Assembly (NCBI GenBank): GCA_038237625.1
Contig: JBBRYM010000005.1
Location: forward strand, 1 to 64,000
DNA from: JAWVFM01 sp038237625
GTDB lineage: Bacteria; Actinomycetota; Thermoleophilia; Solirubrobacterales; 70-9
Direction: 5' to 3'
DNA: 64,000 nt
The stretch's first letter is position 1; the number at the start of each line of letters is the position of its first letter. Of the stretch, positions 14,400-22,633 are shown piece by piece. The translations under genes were made by a program, and so were the position numbers. Below the pieces are notes generated by a model, which was not told the DNA's origin, searched no databases, and saw only the letters and a list, made by a program, of their open reading frames with translations.

Positions 14400-15149
14400 A
14401 TGTCCGGTCATTCCAAATGGGCGTCGATCAAGCACAAGAAGGCGGCCACCGACTCCAAGCGTGGCCAGCTCTTCGCGAAGCTCGCACGGGCGATCGCGAT
14501 TGCCGCCCGGGAGGGCGGGGGAGACCCAGAGTCCAACTACACCCTCGCCGCCGCGGTCGAGAAGGCACGCAGCTACTCGATGCCCAAGGAGAACATCCAG
14601 CGGGCCATCGATCGGGGCACGGGCACCGGCGCCGACGGAGAACAGATCGAGCGCGTCCTCTACGAGGGCTATGGCCCCGGCGGCGCGGCGCTGCTGGTCG
14701 AGGCGCTCACCGACAACCGCAACCGCACCAGCGCCGACATCCGCCACAGCTTCGACAAGCACGGGGGCAGCCTGGGTGAGCCGGGCTCGGTTGCGTGGAT
14801 CTTCGAGAAGCGCGGCGTGGTGCTGATCGACGCCGAGCGCTACGGCGAGGACGACCTCCTTCCCGCGATCGACGCGGGCGCCGATGAAGTCGCCTCCGAT
14901 GGCGGCCTGCTGAAGATCGCCTGCGACCCGGCGAGCCTCGCCGCCGTGCGCGAGGCCCTCGATGCGGCGGGTGTCGACGTGGAGTCCGCCGAGTTGTCGA
15001 TGGAGCCCAAGTCCGTCGTCGAGGTGGGCGAGGGCGAGGCCGGGACGCTCATGCGGCTGATGGACGCGCTCCACGACCACGACGACGTCGACGCGGTCCA
15101 CGCCAACTTCGACATTCCCGAAGCGGTCCTCGAGCGCGCCGCGGGCTGA
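14400..15149 (+). CDS. yebC: YebC/PmpR-family regulator (TACO1 family)
   Basis: A full-length (249-residue) YebC family protein. The family start MSGHSKWASIKHKKA, the SMPKENIQRAIDRGTG motif at about 60-75, and the three-domain length are all present. YebC proteins are DNA-binding regulators (PmpR) or, in some bacteria, help ribosomes pass proline stretches. It precedes ruvCAB, its usual neighbour. Its native upstream region is now cut off by the transposon 36 bases before the start, but a leaderless promoter remains. Confidence 0.95.
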   Translation: MSGHSKWASIKHKKAATDSKRGQLFAKLARAIAIAAREGGGDPESNYTLAAAVEKARSYSMPKENIQRAIDRGTGTGADGEQIERVLYEGYGPGGAALLVEALTDNRNRTSADIRHSFDKHGGSLGEPGSVAWIFEKRGVVLIDAERYGEDDLLPAIDAGADEVASDGGLLKIACDPASLAAVREALDAAGVDVESAELSMEPKSVVEVGEGEAGTLMRLMDALHDHDDVDAVHANFDIPEAVLERAAG

Positions 15150-15151
15150 CG

Positions 15152-15168
15152 CGCCGGCTCAGCCGGCG
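15152..15168 (+). terminator. Hairpin after yebC
   Basis: CGCCGGCT/AGCCGGCG arms directly after the yebC stop; no U-run, so a weak terminator candidate. Confidence 0.35.
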
Positions 15169-15178
15169 TGGCGCTTGA

Positions 15179-15230
15179 CCATGAACGTCCCGGAGTGGTT
15201 GCTATAGCGACTGCTGAGGGACGTTCATGG
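15179..15230. repeat. 52-bp palindromic element, copy 1 (GGGACGTTC family)
   Basis: Perfect 13-base arms CCATGAACGTCCC (15179-15191) and GGGACGTTCATGG (15218-15230) enclose a 26-base loop that itself contains a near-palindrome, GTTGCTATAGCGAC. A second element with the same arm core and the same 13-26-13 geometry is at 22538-22589. Confidence 0.8.
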
Positions 15231-15274
15231 TGGGGGCGGGAAGGCATCCGGGGCCGGGTCCAGAATCAATAGGC

Positions 15275-15796
15275 GTGATCGTGGTTATGGGCATCGACCC
15301 AGGCGTCGCGAGCACGGGATTCGGCGTCGTGCGGATCGTCGGCTCGCGAATGACGGCTATCGACGGCGGCGTCATCGAGGCGCCTGCCGGCGAAGCGCTC
15401 GAAGTTCGCCTCGTACGGATCCACCAGGCCCTGGCCGAGCTGATCGGCTGGCATGAGCCGGCGTCCGTCGCCGTCGAGGACATCTACTTCGGCCGCAATG
15501 TCCGCTCGGCCATCGCCGTGGGCCAGGCTCGCGGTGTCGCCCTGCTTGCCGCCGCCCAGGCCGGTGTGCCCTGCTTCGACTACACGCCGCAGGCCGTGAA
15601 GCTGGCGGTGTGCGGAACGGGTTCCGCCGCAAAGCGCCAGGTTCAGAAGATGGTCGGCTCGCTTCTCGGGCTGCCGAAGCCTCCCGAATCTGACCACGCC
15701 GCCGACGCACTCGCCGTCGCGGTGTGCCATGCGAGTCACTCCAACCCCGCTCGCGAGGCCGCCCTCGGCCGTCCCGCGGTGCAGGTTGCGACGTGA
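15275..15796 (+). CDS. ruvC: Holliday junction endonuclease RuvC
   Basis: The crossover junction resolvase that cuts RuvAB-bound Holliday junctions. The 173-residue RNase-H-like fold shows the four acidic active-site positions: Asp in GIDPGVASTG near the N terminus, Glu in VEDIYFG (about 66), and the paired acids in SDHAADALAVAVCH (about 138-142). GTG at 15275 (MIVVMGIDPG) gives the normal length; an ATG at 15287 is also possible. It overlaps ruvA (GTGA). Confidence 0.95.
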   Translation: MIVVMGIDPGVASTGFGVVRIVGSRMTAIDGGVIEAPAGEALEVRLVRIHQALAELIGWHEPASVAVEDIYFGRNVRSAIAVGQARGVALLAAAQAGVPCFDYTPQAVKLAVCGTGSAAKRQVQKMVGSLLGLPKPPESDHAADALAVAVCHASHSNPAREAALGRPAVQVAT

Positions 15797-16383
15797 TCGC
15801 CTCGGTTCGCGGCGAGGTCACTGAACGCCGGCCCGGCCATTTGGTGATCGAGGCGGCCGGCGTCGGCTACCGCCTCACGGTCTCGACCGAAACGCTGCGC
15901 TCGGTCCCCGCGGTGGGCGAGCAGGCCGCGCTGCACGCGCATCTCGTCGTCCGCGACGACTCGATGTCGCTCTTTGGCTTCGCCGGCGAGGAGGAGCGCG
16001 ACCTGTTCCTCAGCCTCGTTTCCGTGTCCGGCGTGGGCCCGAAGGTTGCCGTTGCGATTCTCTCGGGCGGGTCACCGCGCGAGCTCCGCCGCGCCATCGC
16101 GCTCGGCGATCACAAGCGCTTTCAGGCGGTTCCCGGCGTTGGCAAGCGCACGGCCGAGCGGGTGATCGTCGAGCTCAAGGAGCGCATGGGAGTCGAGCTC
16201 GAGGTTGCCGCGCCGGTTGCAGGCGTAGAGGACGACCCCCGGCTTCTGGCTCGGGACGGTCTGGTCGGCCTTGGCTACGGGCTCGAGGAAGCGGAGCGGC
16301 TCTTGGAGCGCGCCGACGGCGAGAGCCCGGAGGAGCTGATCGGCGCTGCCCTGCGCGCCGCAGCCGGAGCTGAGGCCGCGTGA
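15793..16383 (+). CDS. ruvA: Holliday junction DNA helicase subunit RuvA
   Basis: The 196-residue junction-recognition subunit. It begins MIASVRGEVTERRPGHLVIEAAGVGY (N-terminal OB fold), has the two helix-hairpin-helix motifs (SVSGVGPKVAVAIL and AVPGVGKRTAERVIVELK, about 75-130), and ends in the short three-helix domain that contacts RuvB (LVGLGYGLEEAERLL). The GTG start overlaps the ruvC stop, and the stop overlaps the ruvB GTG. Confidence 0.96.
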   Translation: MIASVRGEVTERRPGHLVIEAAGVGYRLTVSTETLRSVPAVGEQAALHAHLVVRDDSMSLFGFAGEEERDLFLSLVSVSGVGPKVAVAILSGGSPRELRRAIALGDHKRFQAVPGVGKRTAERVIVELKERMGVELEVAAPVAGVEDDPRLLARDGLVGLGYGLEEAERLLERADGESPEELIGAALRAAAGAEAA

Positions 16384-17438
16384 GCATCCGTCGCGATCCG
16401 GGCATCGGCGCTCCCATCGAGCCCGAGGCGCGAATGGTCGACGCCCAGCTCGCCGGGGCCGACGACGAGCTCGAGGGCTCGCTTCGCCCGCGCTTGCTCG
16501 CCGAGTTCGTGAATCAAAAGCAGGTGACGACCCAGCTCGGCGTCTTTATCGAGGCCGCGCGAGGACGTGGCGAGCCGCTCGACCACGTGCTGCTGGCCGG
16601 CCCCCCGGGGCTCGGCAAGACTTCGCTCGCGCAGATCATCGCCAACGAGCTCGGCGCGCCATTCGTGCAAACCGCCGGACCTGCGCTGGAGCGAAAGGGC
16701 GACATCGCCGCCTTCCTGACTGCGCTCGAGCCCGGGGCGGTGTTCTTCATCGACGAGATCCACCGGATGAACCGCGCCATCGAGGAAACGCTCTATCCGG
16801 CGATGGAGGACGGCCGGCTGCCGGTCATCCTCGGCCAAGGAGCCGGGGCGCGCACGGTCACCCTCGACCTCCCGCCGTTCACTTTGGTGGGCGCGACCAC
16901 GCGCACTGGCCTGCTCACGACTCCTCTTCGCGACCGCTTCGGCGTTTGTCATCGCCTCGAGCACTACGACGCCGAGCATCTCGCCCAGATCGTTCGCCGC
17001 TCCGCGGGAATCCTCGAGATCGAGATCGAGCCGGCGGCCGAGGCGGCGATCGCCGGTCGATCCCGCGGGACCCCTCGCGTCGCGAACCGCCTGCTCAGGC
17101 GGGTCCGCGATGTCGCCCAGGTACGCGGCGACGGTAGGGTCAGCGAAGCGATCGCAGCCGAAGCTCTGGACCTTCTCGAGGTCGACACGATCGGCCTCGA
17201 CCGTCACGATCGCGCGATCCTGAAGGCGATCGCGGTGAAGTTCGCGGGCGGCCCGGTAGGGCTTTCCACGCTCGCCGCGTCCGTCGACGAGGAGACCGAC
17301 ACGGTCGAGGACGTCTACGAGCCCTACCTCCTCCAGCAGGGTCTCATCAAGCGCACGCAGCGGGGAAGGGCCCTTACAGCTCGAGGCTACGAACACCTCC
17401 AGATCGACGCGCCGGCCGAACTGGCGAGCCTCTTCTGA
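16380..17438 (+). CDS. ruvB: Holliday junction branch-migration ATPase RuvB
   Basis: The 352-residue AAA+ motor. Walker A GPPGLGKTSLAQ (about 74-85), Walker B FFIDEIHRM, sensor GATTRTGLLTTPLRDRFG and the C-terminal winged helix (YEPYLLQQGLIKRTQRGR) are all present. It is coupled to ruvA by a GTGA overlap, giving a canonical ruvCAB operon for recombination repair. Length and domain order are normal. Confidence 0.97.
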   Translation: MSIRRDPGIGAPIEPEARMVDAQLAGADDELEGSLRPRLLAEFVNQKQVTTQLGVFIEAARGRGEPLDHVLLAGPPGLGKTSLAQIIANELGAPFVQTAGPALERKGDIAAFLTALEPGAVFFIDEIHRMNRAIEETLYPAMEDGRLPVILGQGAGARTVTLDLPPFTLVGATTRTGLLTTPLRDRFGVCHRLEHYDAEHLAQIVRRSAGILEIEIEPAAEAAIAGRSRGTPRVANRLLRRVRDVAQVRGDGRVSEAIAAEALDLLEVDTIGLDRHDRAILKAIAVKFAGGPVGLSTLAASVDEETDTVEDVYEPYLLQQGLIKRTQRGRALTARGYEHLQIDAPAELASLF

Positions 17439-17454
17439 GGGTTCGGCGCCTCGC

Positions 17455-17460
17455 TACGCT
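17455..17460 (+). promoter_or_regulatory. -10 box TACGCT for the zinc ribbon-PAS gene
   Basis: TACGCT is 6 bases before the GTG at 17467; leaderless spacing. Confidence 0.5.
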
Positions 17461-17466
17461 TAGCGC

Positions 17467-17961
17467 GTGCCGTTCTTCATCTGCCCCAACTGCGGAAACC
17501 GCGAGCTCTCGGGCGAACGGACCGCCGGCCTCTCACCCAGGCCGAAGGGCTGCTCGAAATGCGGGTTCGGGTTCGTCTTCGAGCTTCTCGACGACTATTA
17601 CCCCGCTCCGGAAGCCGCCTTCTTCACCTGCGATCAGGAGGGGCGGATCCTCGACATCGGCAAGGGCGGATTCGAGCTGACCGGCCTGCGCGACGAGGAC
17701 GTCATCGGCCGCCCCGTCAAGGAGGTCCTGGGCCTCGAGTGGATCGACGATGGCGATGGCGATGGCACGGCGGACATCGACAACGACGGCAGCACCGACC
17801 CCATCGAGACGACTCTCGAGTGGGGTGTCCGCTCGCTGGGCAAGCGCGTCGCCGTGAACGCCGAAGGCGACCTGCCCGCGGAGGCGGTCGCCGACGTCTT
17901 CCCCGGCTACGACGAAGACGGCGGCCTCCTGCTGGTGCTGACGCCGCAGAAGGTCACGTGA
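17467..17961 (+). CDS. Zinc-ribbon + PAS domain protein
   Basis: A 164-residue protein: an N-terminal rubredoxin-like zinc ribbon (CPNCGNRELSGE at 6-9 and CSKCGFGF at 29-32), then a PAS fold (about 50-150, AFFTCDQEGRILDIGKGGFELTG and VIGRPVKEVLGL). An Asp/Gly-rich insert (DDGDGDGTADIDNDGS) resembles a calcium-binding loop. No output domain is present, so it may be a small sensor or adaptor acting on a partner. It stands between ruvB and secDF; partner unknown. Confidence 0.75.
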   Translation: MPFFICPNCGNRELSGERTAGLSPRPKGCSKCGFGFVFELLDDYYPAPEAAFFTCDQEGRILDIGKGGFELTGLRDEDVIGRPVKEVLGLEWIDDGDGDGTADIDNDGSTDPIETTLEWGVRSLGKRVAVNAEGDLPAEAVADVFPGYDEDGGLLLVLTPQKVT

Positions 17962-17995
17962 CCGCCGGCCTGGGCGGCGCATCGATCTCCCACTG

Positions 17996-20911
17996 ATGGG
18001 AAGCCGGCGGCGAAACCTCCTCGTCCTGCTCGTCGTGCTTGGCCTGTGCGCGGCGTCAGCGCTCGTTATCGCATCGAAGCCCACCGTCCTCGGCCTCGAC
18101 CTGAAGGGCGGGACGCAGCTCGTCTACGTGGCTCGGCCCACGCCTCGCAACCCGCAGGTGACGCAGTCGGGGCTGGATCACGACAAGGAGATCATGCGAA
18201 CCCGCGTCGACCAGATCGGCGTGTCCGAGCCTGAAATCTCGACGCTCGGGTCTGACCAGATCCAGGTCAGCCTGCCGAACGTCCACAACGTCCAGCGAGC
18301 GATCGACACGATCGGGATCACCGCGCCGCTCCTTCTCTACGACTTCGAGCGTAACGTCATCCCGCCGGCGAATTCGAGCGCTCCCAAGAACCCGGCGCAG
18401 TCGCCGCCTCCGCAGCAGGGCACCGCCGCCTATGCGTTCACCGACGAGTACTCCGCCGCCAAGTTCGCGAGCCAGCAGAAACCGGAGTGCTTCCAAAACC
18501 AGTGCACGACCAGCGGGCCGACCTACTACCTGTTCAACAAGTCGAGCCATGCGGCGCTCGGTGACCCCGCGGAGAACCCGCAGGACATCTACCGCCAGCA
18601 GCAGCTGAAACCTCTTCCAAAGGCCGGGACCGTGCCGCCCGGGGACGTCCTGGTCAAGGTCCCGCAGGGCACCGTGATCGTGTCGGAAGCAGCGCAGGAC
18701 AACCCGGCGACCCCAGCGGACGAGAGCCAGACCGGGGCATCGCACTACTACGTCCTTCGCGACCGGCCGGCGCTGACGGGATCGGAGATCAAGAACCCCA
18801 AGCAAAGCTTCGACCCCGTCACGAACGCCCCGAACGTGACCTTCGACTTCACCGATCAGGGCCGTCAGGCCTTCCAGGACGTGACGAGGGCGATCGCGCG
18901 GCGCGGCCAGGTGAACGCCCCGTTTGGAATCAGCTCGTCAACCCAGGCCGACGCCTATTCGCAGCATTTCGCGATCTCGCTCGGAGGGGCTCTGGAGTCG
19001 ACGCCCCTCATCAACTTCCTCGACAACCCGGACGGGATCGACGGGCGAACCGGGGCCCAGATCTCCGGCAATTTCACGATCCAATCCGCGCAGGATCTGT
19101 CGAACGTGCTTGCCAGTGGCCAGTACAGCTACGACGAGCATGTCATCAGCCAGAGCACCGTCTCGGCGACGCTCGGCCAGCAGGCGCTCGATCAGGGCCT
19201 CAAGGCTGGCCTGATCGGCCTCGCTGCGGTGGTCATCTTCCTGATCCTTTACTACCGCCTGCTCGGCCTGGTGTCGGTGCTGGGCCTCGCGATCTACGCC
19301 GTCCTGTTCTTCGCGCTGATCAAGCTGATCCCGATCACCCTGACGTTGCCTGGCATCGCGGGACTGATCCTGACGATCGGAGTCGCGGCCGACGCGAACA
19401 TCGTCATCTTCGAGCGAATAAAGGAAGAGGTGCGCGCGGGGCGCTCAGCCGTCTCCGCGATCGGCCAGGGCTATCGGCGCGGAATCGCCACCATCATCGA
19501 CGCGAACGCGATTACCTTGCTGACGGCGTTCATCCTCTTCGGGCTCGCGACGGCGGGGGTCCAGGGGTTCGCGGTCACCCTGGGAATCGGGACCCTCGTT
19601 TCACTGATCACTGCCGTCTTGTTCACGCAGGCATTCCTTGGGCTCTTTGCGCGCTCGAGGATCTTCAGCTCGCCCGCCGCGGTCGGTGCCCGGAGCCGGC
19701 ATTTCCGCTGGAACTTCGACTTCACCGGTGCCAGCAAATGGTTCTTCTCGATGTCCGGGACGATCCTCGCCGTCGGCGCGATCTCGCTTGCCACCAACCA
19801 GCTGAACTTCGGCATTGACTTCGAGTCCGGAAGCCGGATCCAGGTCGGGCTCGACCACGCCGCATCGGTGGACGACGTTCGCTCGACGCTTCAGGACGCC
19901 AACATCGGCGGCGCGGGCGCCGCGGAGATCCAGGAGGTCTCCAACCAGACTCTCGGCCAGAACGCCTTCCAGATCCAGGCTCAGATTCCCGAGAATGACG
20001 TCAACAAGGTGAAGCCGGCGCTCGCCGACGCGTTTGGGGTGGAGTCCCGCTCGTACCAGGCGCAGACGGTGGGGCCCACCTTCGGATCCGACATCGCGCA
20101 CAAGGCAGTGATCGCGATCATCTTCTCGCTGCTCGTGATCTCGGTCTATGTGGCGCTTCGCTTCGAGACCAAGTACGCGATCCCGGTTCTGATCGCCCTC
20201 GCCCACGACATCCTCATAACCGCCGGGGTCTACTCGGTTGTCGGCCGGGAGGTGACGAGCGGGACGGTCGCCGCTTTCCTGACCATCCTGGGCTACTCGA
20301 TGTACGACACGATTATCGTGTTCGACCGCATCCGCGAGAACGTGCCGCGGATGCCGCGGGCCGCCTTCTCGCAGATAGTCAACCGCTCGATGAGCGAGGT
20401 GCTCACGCGGTCGCTGATCACGGGCCTGTCGACCGTCTTCCTGGTGACGGTGCTGTTCGTATTCGGCGGCACGACCCTGAAGGACTTTGCCTTCGCGATG
20501 ATGATCGGTGTGCTTTCGGGTGCTTACTCGTCGATCTTCATCGCCTCGCCTGTGCTGACACATTGGAAGGAACGCGAGCCGGCCTACCGCTCCCGCCGTG
20601 CCCGTCTGGAGGAGACGATGGGTTTCGTGCCCACATTCCCGGAGGACAACGTCGTCGCCCGAGTCGACGGCGCTGCCGATCGGCCCGCCCCCGTGGCTGC
20701 GACCGCGGCCGGCGGCGCCCCGATGCCTGCCTCCCCGGCGCCGGCCTTGGAGCCGCCGCCCGGTAGTGGCGATGGCGAGGTCACGGATGCCGAACCGGTC
20801 AGCGCAGGGGCCGCGGCGGATTCGACGGGTCCGAACCGGCCCTCGCGCGCCGAGCGCGAACGTCGCCGCCGCCAGCAGCGCGCGGGCCGAAAGCACGGAA
20901 GGCGGAGGTAG
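17996..20911 (+). CDS. secDF: Fused protein-export membrane protein SecDF
   Basis: A 971-residue SecD-SecF fusion. SecD spans about 1-570: the first TM helix at 7-26, a GLDLKGGTQLVY start of the large extracytoplasmic P1 domain, then the TM block with VAADANIVIFERIKEE. SecF follows (about 580-870, NFGIDFESGSRI and YSMYDTIIVFDRIRENVPR). The complex uses the proton gradient to pull SecA/SecYEG substrates outward. The last 100 residues are a Pro/Ala linker ending in a very basic tail (…RERRRRQQRAGRKHGRRR), probably cytoplasmic. P1 has a Pro/Gln-rich insert at about 125-145. Confidence 0.95.
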   Translation: MGSRRRNLLVLLVVLGLCAASALVIASKPTVLGLDLKGGTQLVYVARPTPRNPQVTQSGLDHDKEIMRTRVDQIGVSEPEISTLGSDQIQVSLPNVHNVQRAIDTIGITAPLLLYDFERNVIPPANSSAPKNPAQSPPPQQGTAAYAFTDEYSAAKFASQQKPECFQNQCTTSGPTYYLFNKSSHAALGDPAENPQDIYRQQQLKPLPKAGTVPPGDVLVKVPQGTVIVSEAAQDNPATPADESQTGASHYYVLRDRPALTGSEIKNPKQSFDPVTNAPNVTFDFTDQGRQAFQDVTRAIARRGQVNAPFGISSSTQADAYSQHFAISLGGALESTPLINFLDNPDGIDGRTGAQISGNFTIQSAQDLSNVLASGQYSYDEHVISQSTVSATLGQQALDQGLKAGLIGLAAVVIFLILYYRLLGLVSVLGLAIYAVLFFALIKLIPITLTLPGIAGLILTIGVAADANIVIFERIKEEVRAGRSAVSAIGQGYRRGIATIIDANAITLLTAFILFGLATAGVQGFAVTLGIGTLVSLITAVLFTQAFLGLFARSRIFSSPAAVGARSRHFRWNFDFTGASKWFFSMSGTILAVGAISLATNQLNFGIDFESGSRIQVGLDHAASVDDVRSTLQDANIGGAGAAEIQEVSNQTLGQNAFQIQAQIPENDVNKVKPALADAFGVESRSYQAQTVGPTFGSDIAHKAVIAIIFSLLVISVYVALRFETKYAIPVLIALAHDILITAGVYSVVGREVTSGTVAAFLTILGYSMYDTIIVFDRIRENVPRMPRAAFSQIVNRSMSEVLTRSLITGLSTVFLVTVLFVFGGTTLKDFAFAMMIGVLSGAYSSIFIASPVLTHWKEREPAYRSRRARLEETMGFVPTFPEDNVVARVDGAADRPAPVAATAAGGAPMPASPAPALEPPPGSGDGEVTDAEPVSAGAAADSTGPNRPSRAERERRRRQQRAGRKHGRRR

Positions 20912-20919
20912 GTGCGCTG

Positions 20920-21195
20920 ATGGCCGCGCTTGTCTGGTTTGTCGTCGGAATCGCCCTTTGGCACTACACCGTGTTCGTTCCCGACCGCTTCTGGGGTGGG
21001 ATCGTCGGCGCCTTCCTCGGCGCCATCGCCGGGGCGATGGTGAGCGGCGCTATCTACCAAATCATCACCGGCGACTCGATCGGGACCACAGGCATCGTCA
21101 CCGTGCTCGCGGCCGTTCCGGGAACCTTGGCCGGACTGACGGCTGTGTATGCAATCGGCGCGCGCGCCGACGCCGCCGCCGGCATCGAGCGATAG
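20920..21195 (+). CDS. Small three-helix membrane protein
   Basis: 91 residues with three hydrophobic helices (about 3-20, 26-48, 57-80) and Gly-rich packing (GGIVGAFLGAIAGAMVSGAIY). It resembles small GlsB/YeaQ-like membrane proteins in size and glycine pattern, but the match is not firm. It lies 8 bases after secDF and is probably co-transcribed. Confidence 0.65.
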   Translation: MAALVWFVVGIALWHYTVFVPDRFWGGIVGAFLGAIAGAMVSGAIYQIITGDSIGTTGIVTVLAAVPGTLAGLTAVYAIGARADAAAGIER

Positions 21196-21208
21196 AAAAA
21201 TCTCCCTG

Positions 21209-22531
21209 ATGTGGCCGGAACGCTTGCCGTTCTCCGCGGTCGCCGGTGCGATCCTGATCGCCGCCCTGCCGGCGGCGCTCGCGCTGGCCCTCACGGGGGG
21301 AGCGACCGGCTCGCGGACGGCCGGCATGCGTGTGCGGGCGATCGACGGGCCGACCATCGCCGCTGATGTGTCCCGCCTTCGAGGCCTCGAATTCAGCGAC
21401 GTGCCGACGGTCGAGGCGATCGGATCGCGCCAGAAGCGCCGGCTGGCGCGGCGACTCGCGCGAAAGGGCAGGCACGGGGCGTCCCCTTCCTCAGCCGCGC
21501 GGCGGATCGAGCGCGCGTCGCGAGCGGGCCTGGAGTGGGCTCGCCTCGTCGGGTTCGTGGGCCCAGGCTTCAAGATCGGTTCCGCGGGCAAGGCACTGGG
21601 GGCCTCCGTGGTCGGTGAATTCCAGCCCTCGAGCCACAAGATCCTCGTTCAGACGTCGCGGTTCGATCCTCCCCACTACGAGGACGTCATCGCCGCCCAC
21701 GAGCTCGACCATGCCCTCGACGCCGAGCATTTTCCCGCGGTGTTCCATTCGCACGAGACCCCGGGAAACAGCGAGCGCACGGCGGCGGTACAGGCCCTGG
21801 TGGAGGGCACGGCAACGGTGATCACCGACCGCTTCGCACACGAGCACGGATATGCAGTCGTCGGGCCAGGCCGCCGGCTGTTCTCGATCGACAACCTCGG
21901 ATTCGGCGTGCCGGCAGGTCTCGCGGCCGAGTTTCGCTTTCCCTACACCGCGGGCGCCGACTTCGTCCGCTACCTGCTTCACCGCGGCGGCTGGCAGCTA
22001 GTAAACCAAGCGTTTCGCCACCCACCGACCAGCACGGCGGAGGTCCTTGACCCGCGGCGCTGGGTGCGCCGCGACACTTACCGGCACTTACGGGTGCCCA
22101 CCTCGCTTGGCTCGCCGTGGCGGCTCGTGGGGCGGACCGACTCCGGCGCGTTGGATGCGCGGGTCCTCTTGTCACTCGGCCTCTCGCTTACGGCCGCCAC
22201 CGAGGCAACGCAGGGCTGGGACGGCGGGGCAATCGCGACCTGGCGACGCCCCGCTCCCGCACAATGCCGGGCGCCATGCCGGCAGGCTACCGCGAGCGTG
22301 GCCGCGTACCGGTGGCAATCGCCGGTCCGCGCGGGGAGCTTCGTCGGGGCGTTACCCGCCTACTTGGAGACCCGCCTTCTCGCACGCCCGGTTGGGAATC
22401 TCGCTTGGCGGCTGCACGGAGGGTTCGCCGCCATTGACCAGCGAAACCGGGGGACAGCGATCGCGCTTGCACCCACGAAAGCGCTCGCGCACCGCCTAGC
22501 GGCGGCGGGCGTCCGCGGAGCCAACCACTAG
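21209..22531 (+). CDS. Secreted or anchored HEXXH metallopeptidase, uncharacterised
   Basis: A 440-residue protein from the ATG at 21209. An N-terminal hydrophobic segment (about 9-30) looks like a signal peptide or anchor, followed by an Arg-rich juxtamembrane stretch. A zinc-peptidase motif HELDH at 164-168 sits in AAHELDHALDAEHF, with NSERTAAVQALVEGTA about 20-40 residues later offering the further Glu ligand of gluzincins. No named family is recognised. The C-terminal third contains a CRAPC pair. It ends just before the second 52-bp palindrome. Confidence 0.7.
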   Translation: MWPERLPFSAVAGAILIAALPAALALALTGGATGSRTAGMRVRAIDGPTIAADVSRLRGLEFSDVPTVEAIGSRQKRRLARRLARKGRHGASPSSAARRIERASRAGLEWARLVGFVGPGFKIGSAGKALGASVVGEFQPSSHKILVQTSRFDPPHYEDVIAAHELDHALDAEHFPAVFHSHETPGNSERTAAVQALVEGTATVITDRFAHEHGYAVVGPGRRLFSIDNLGFGVPAGLAAEFRFPYTAGADFVRYLLHRGGWQLVNQAFRHPPTSTAEVLDPRRWVRRDTYRHLRVPTSLGSPWRLVGRTDSGALDARVLLSLGLSLTAATEATQGWDGGAIATWRRPAPAQCRAPCRQATASVAAYRWQSPVRAGSFVGALPAYLETRLLARPVGNLAWRLHGGFAAIDQRNRGTAIALAPTKALAHRLAAAGVRGANH

Positions 22532-22537
22532 CCCACC

Positions 22538-22589
22538 TGCCGAACGTCCCGCGTCCGGGCCTGGGAGCGGGCATGAGGGACGTTCGGCA
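22538..22589. repeat. 52-bp palindromic element, copy 2 (GGGACGTTC family)
   Basis: Perfect 13-base arms TGCCGAACGTCCC (22538-22550) and GGGACGTTCGGCA (22577-22589) around a 26-base loop. The core GAACGTCCC/GGGACGTTC and spacing match copy 1 at 15179-15230, while the loop sequence differs. Confidence 0.8.
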
Positions 22590-22621
22590 CTGGAGGGGGC
22601 GATTCCGTCGGGGGCGCGCCC

Positions 22622-22627
22622 TAGCTT
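22622..22627 (+). promoter_or_regulatory. -10 box TAGCTT for recJ
   Basis: TAGCTT lies 6 bases before the recJ GTG; leaderless spacing. Confidence 0.5.
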
Positions 22628-22633
22628 GGGTCG

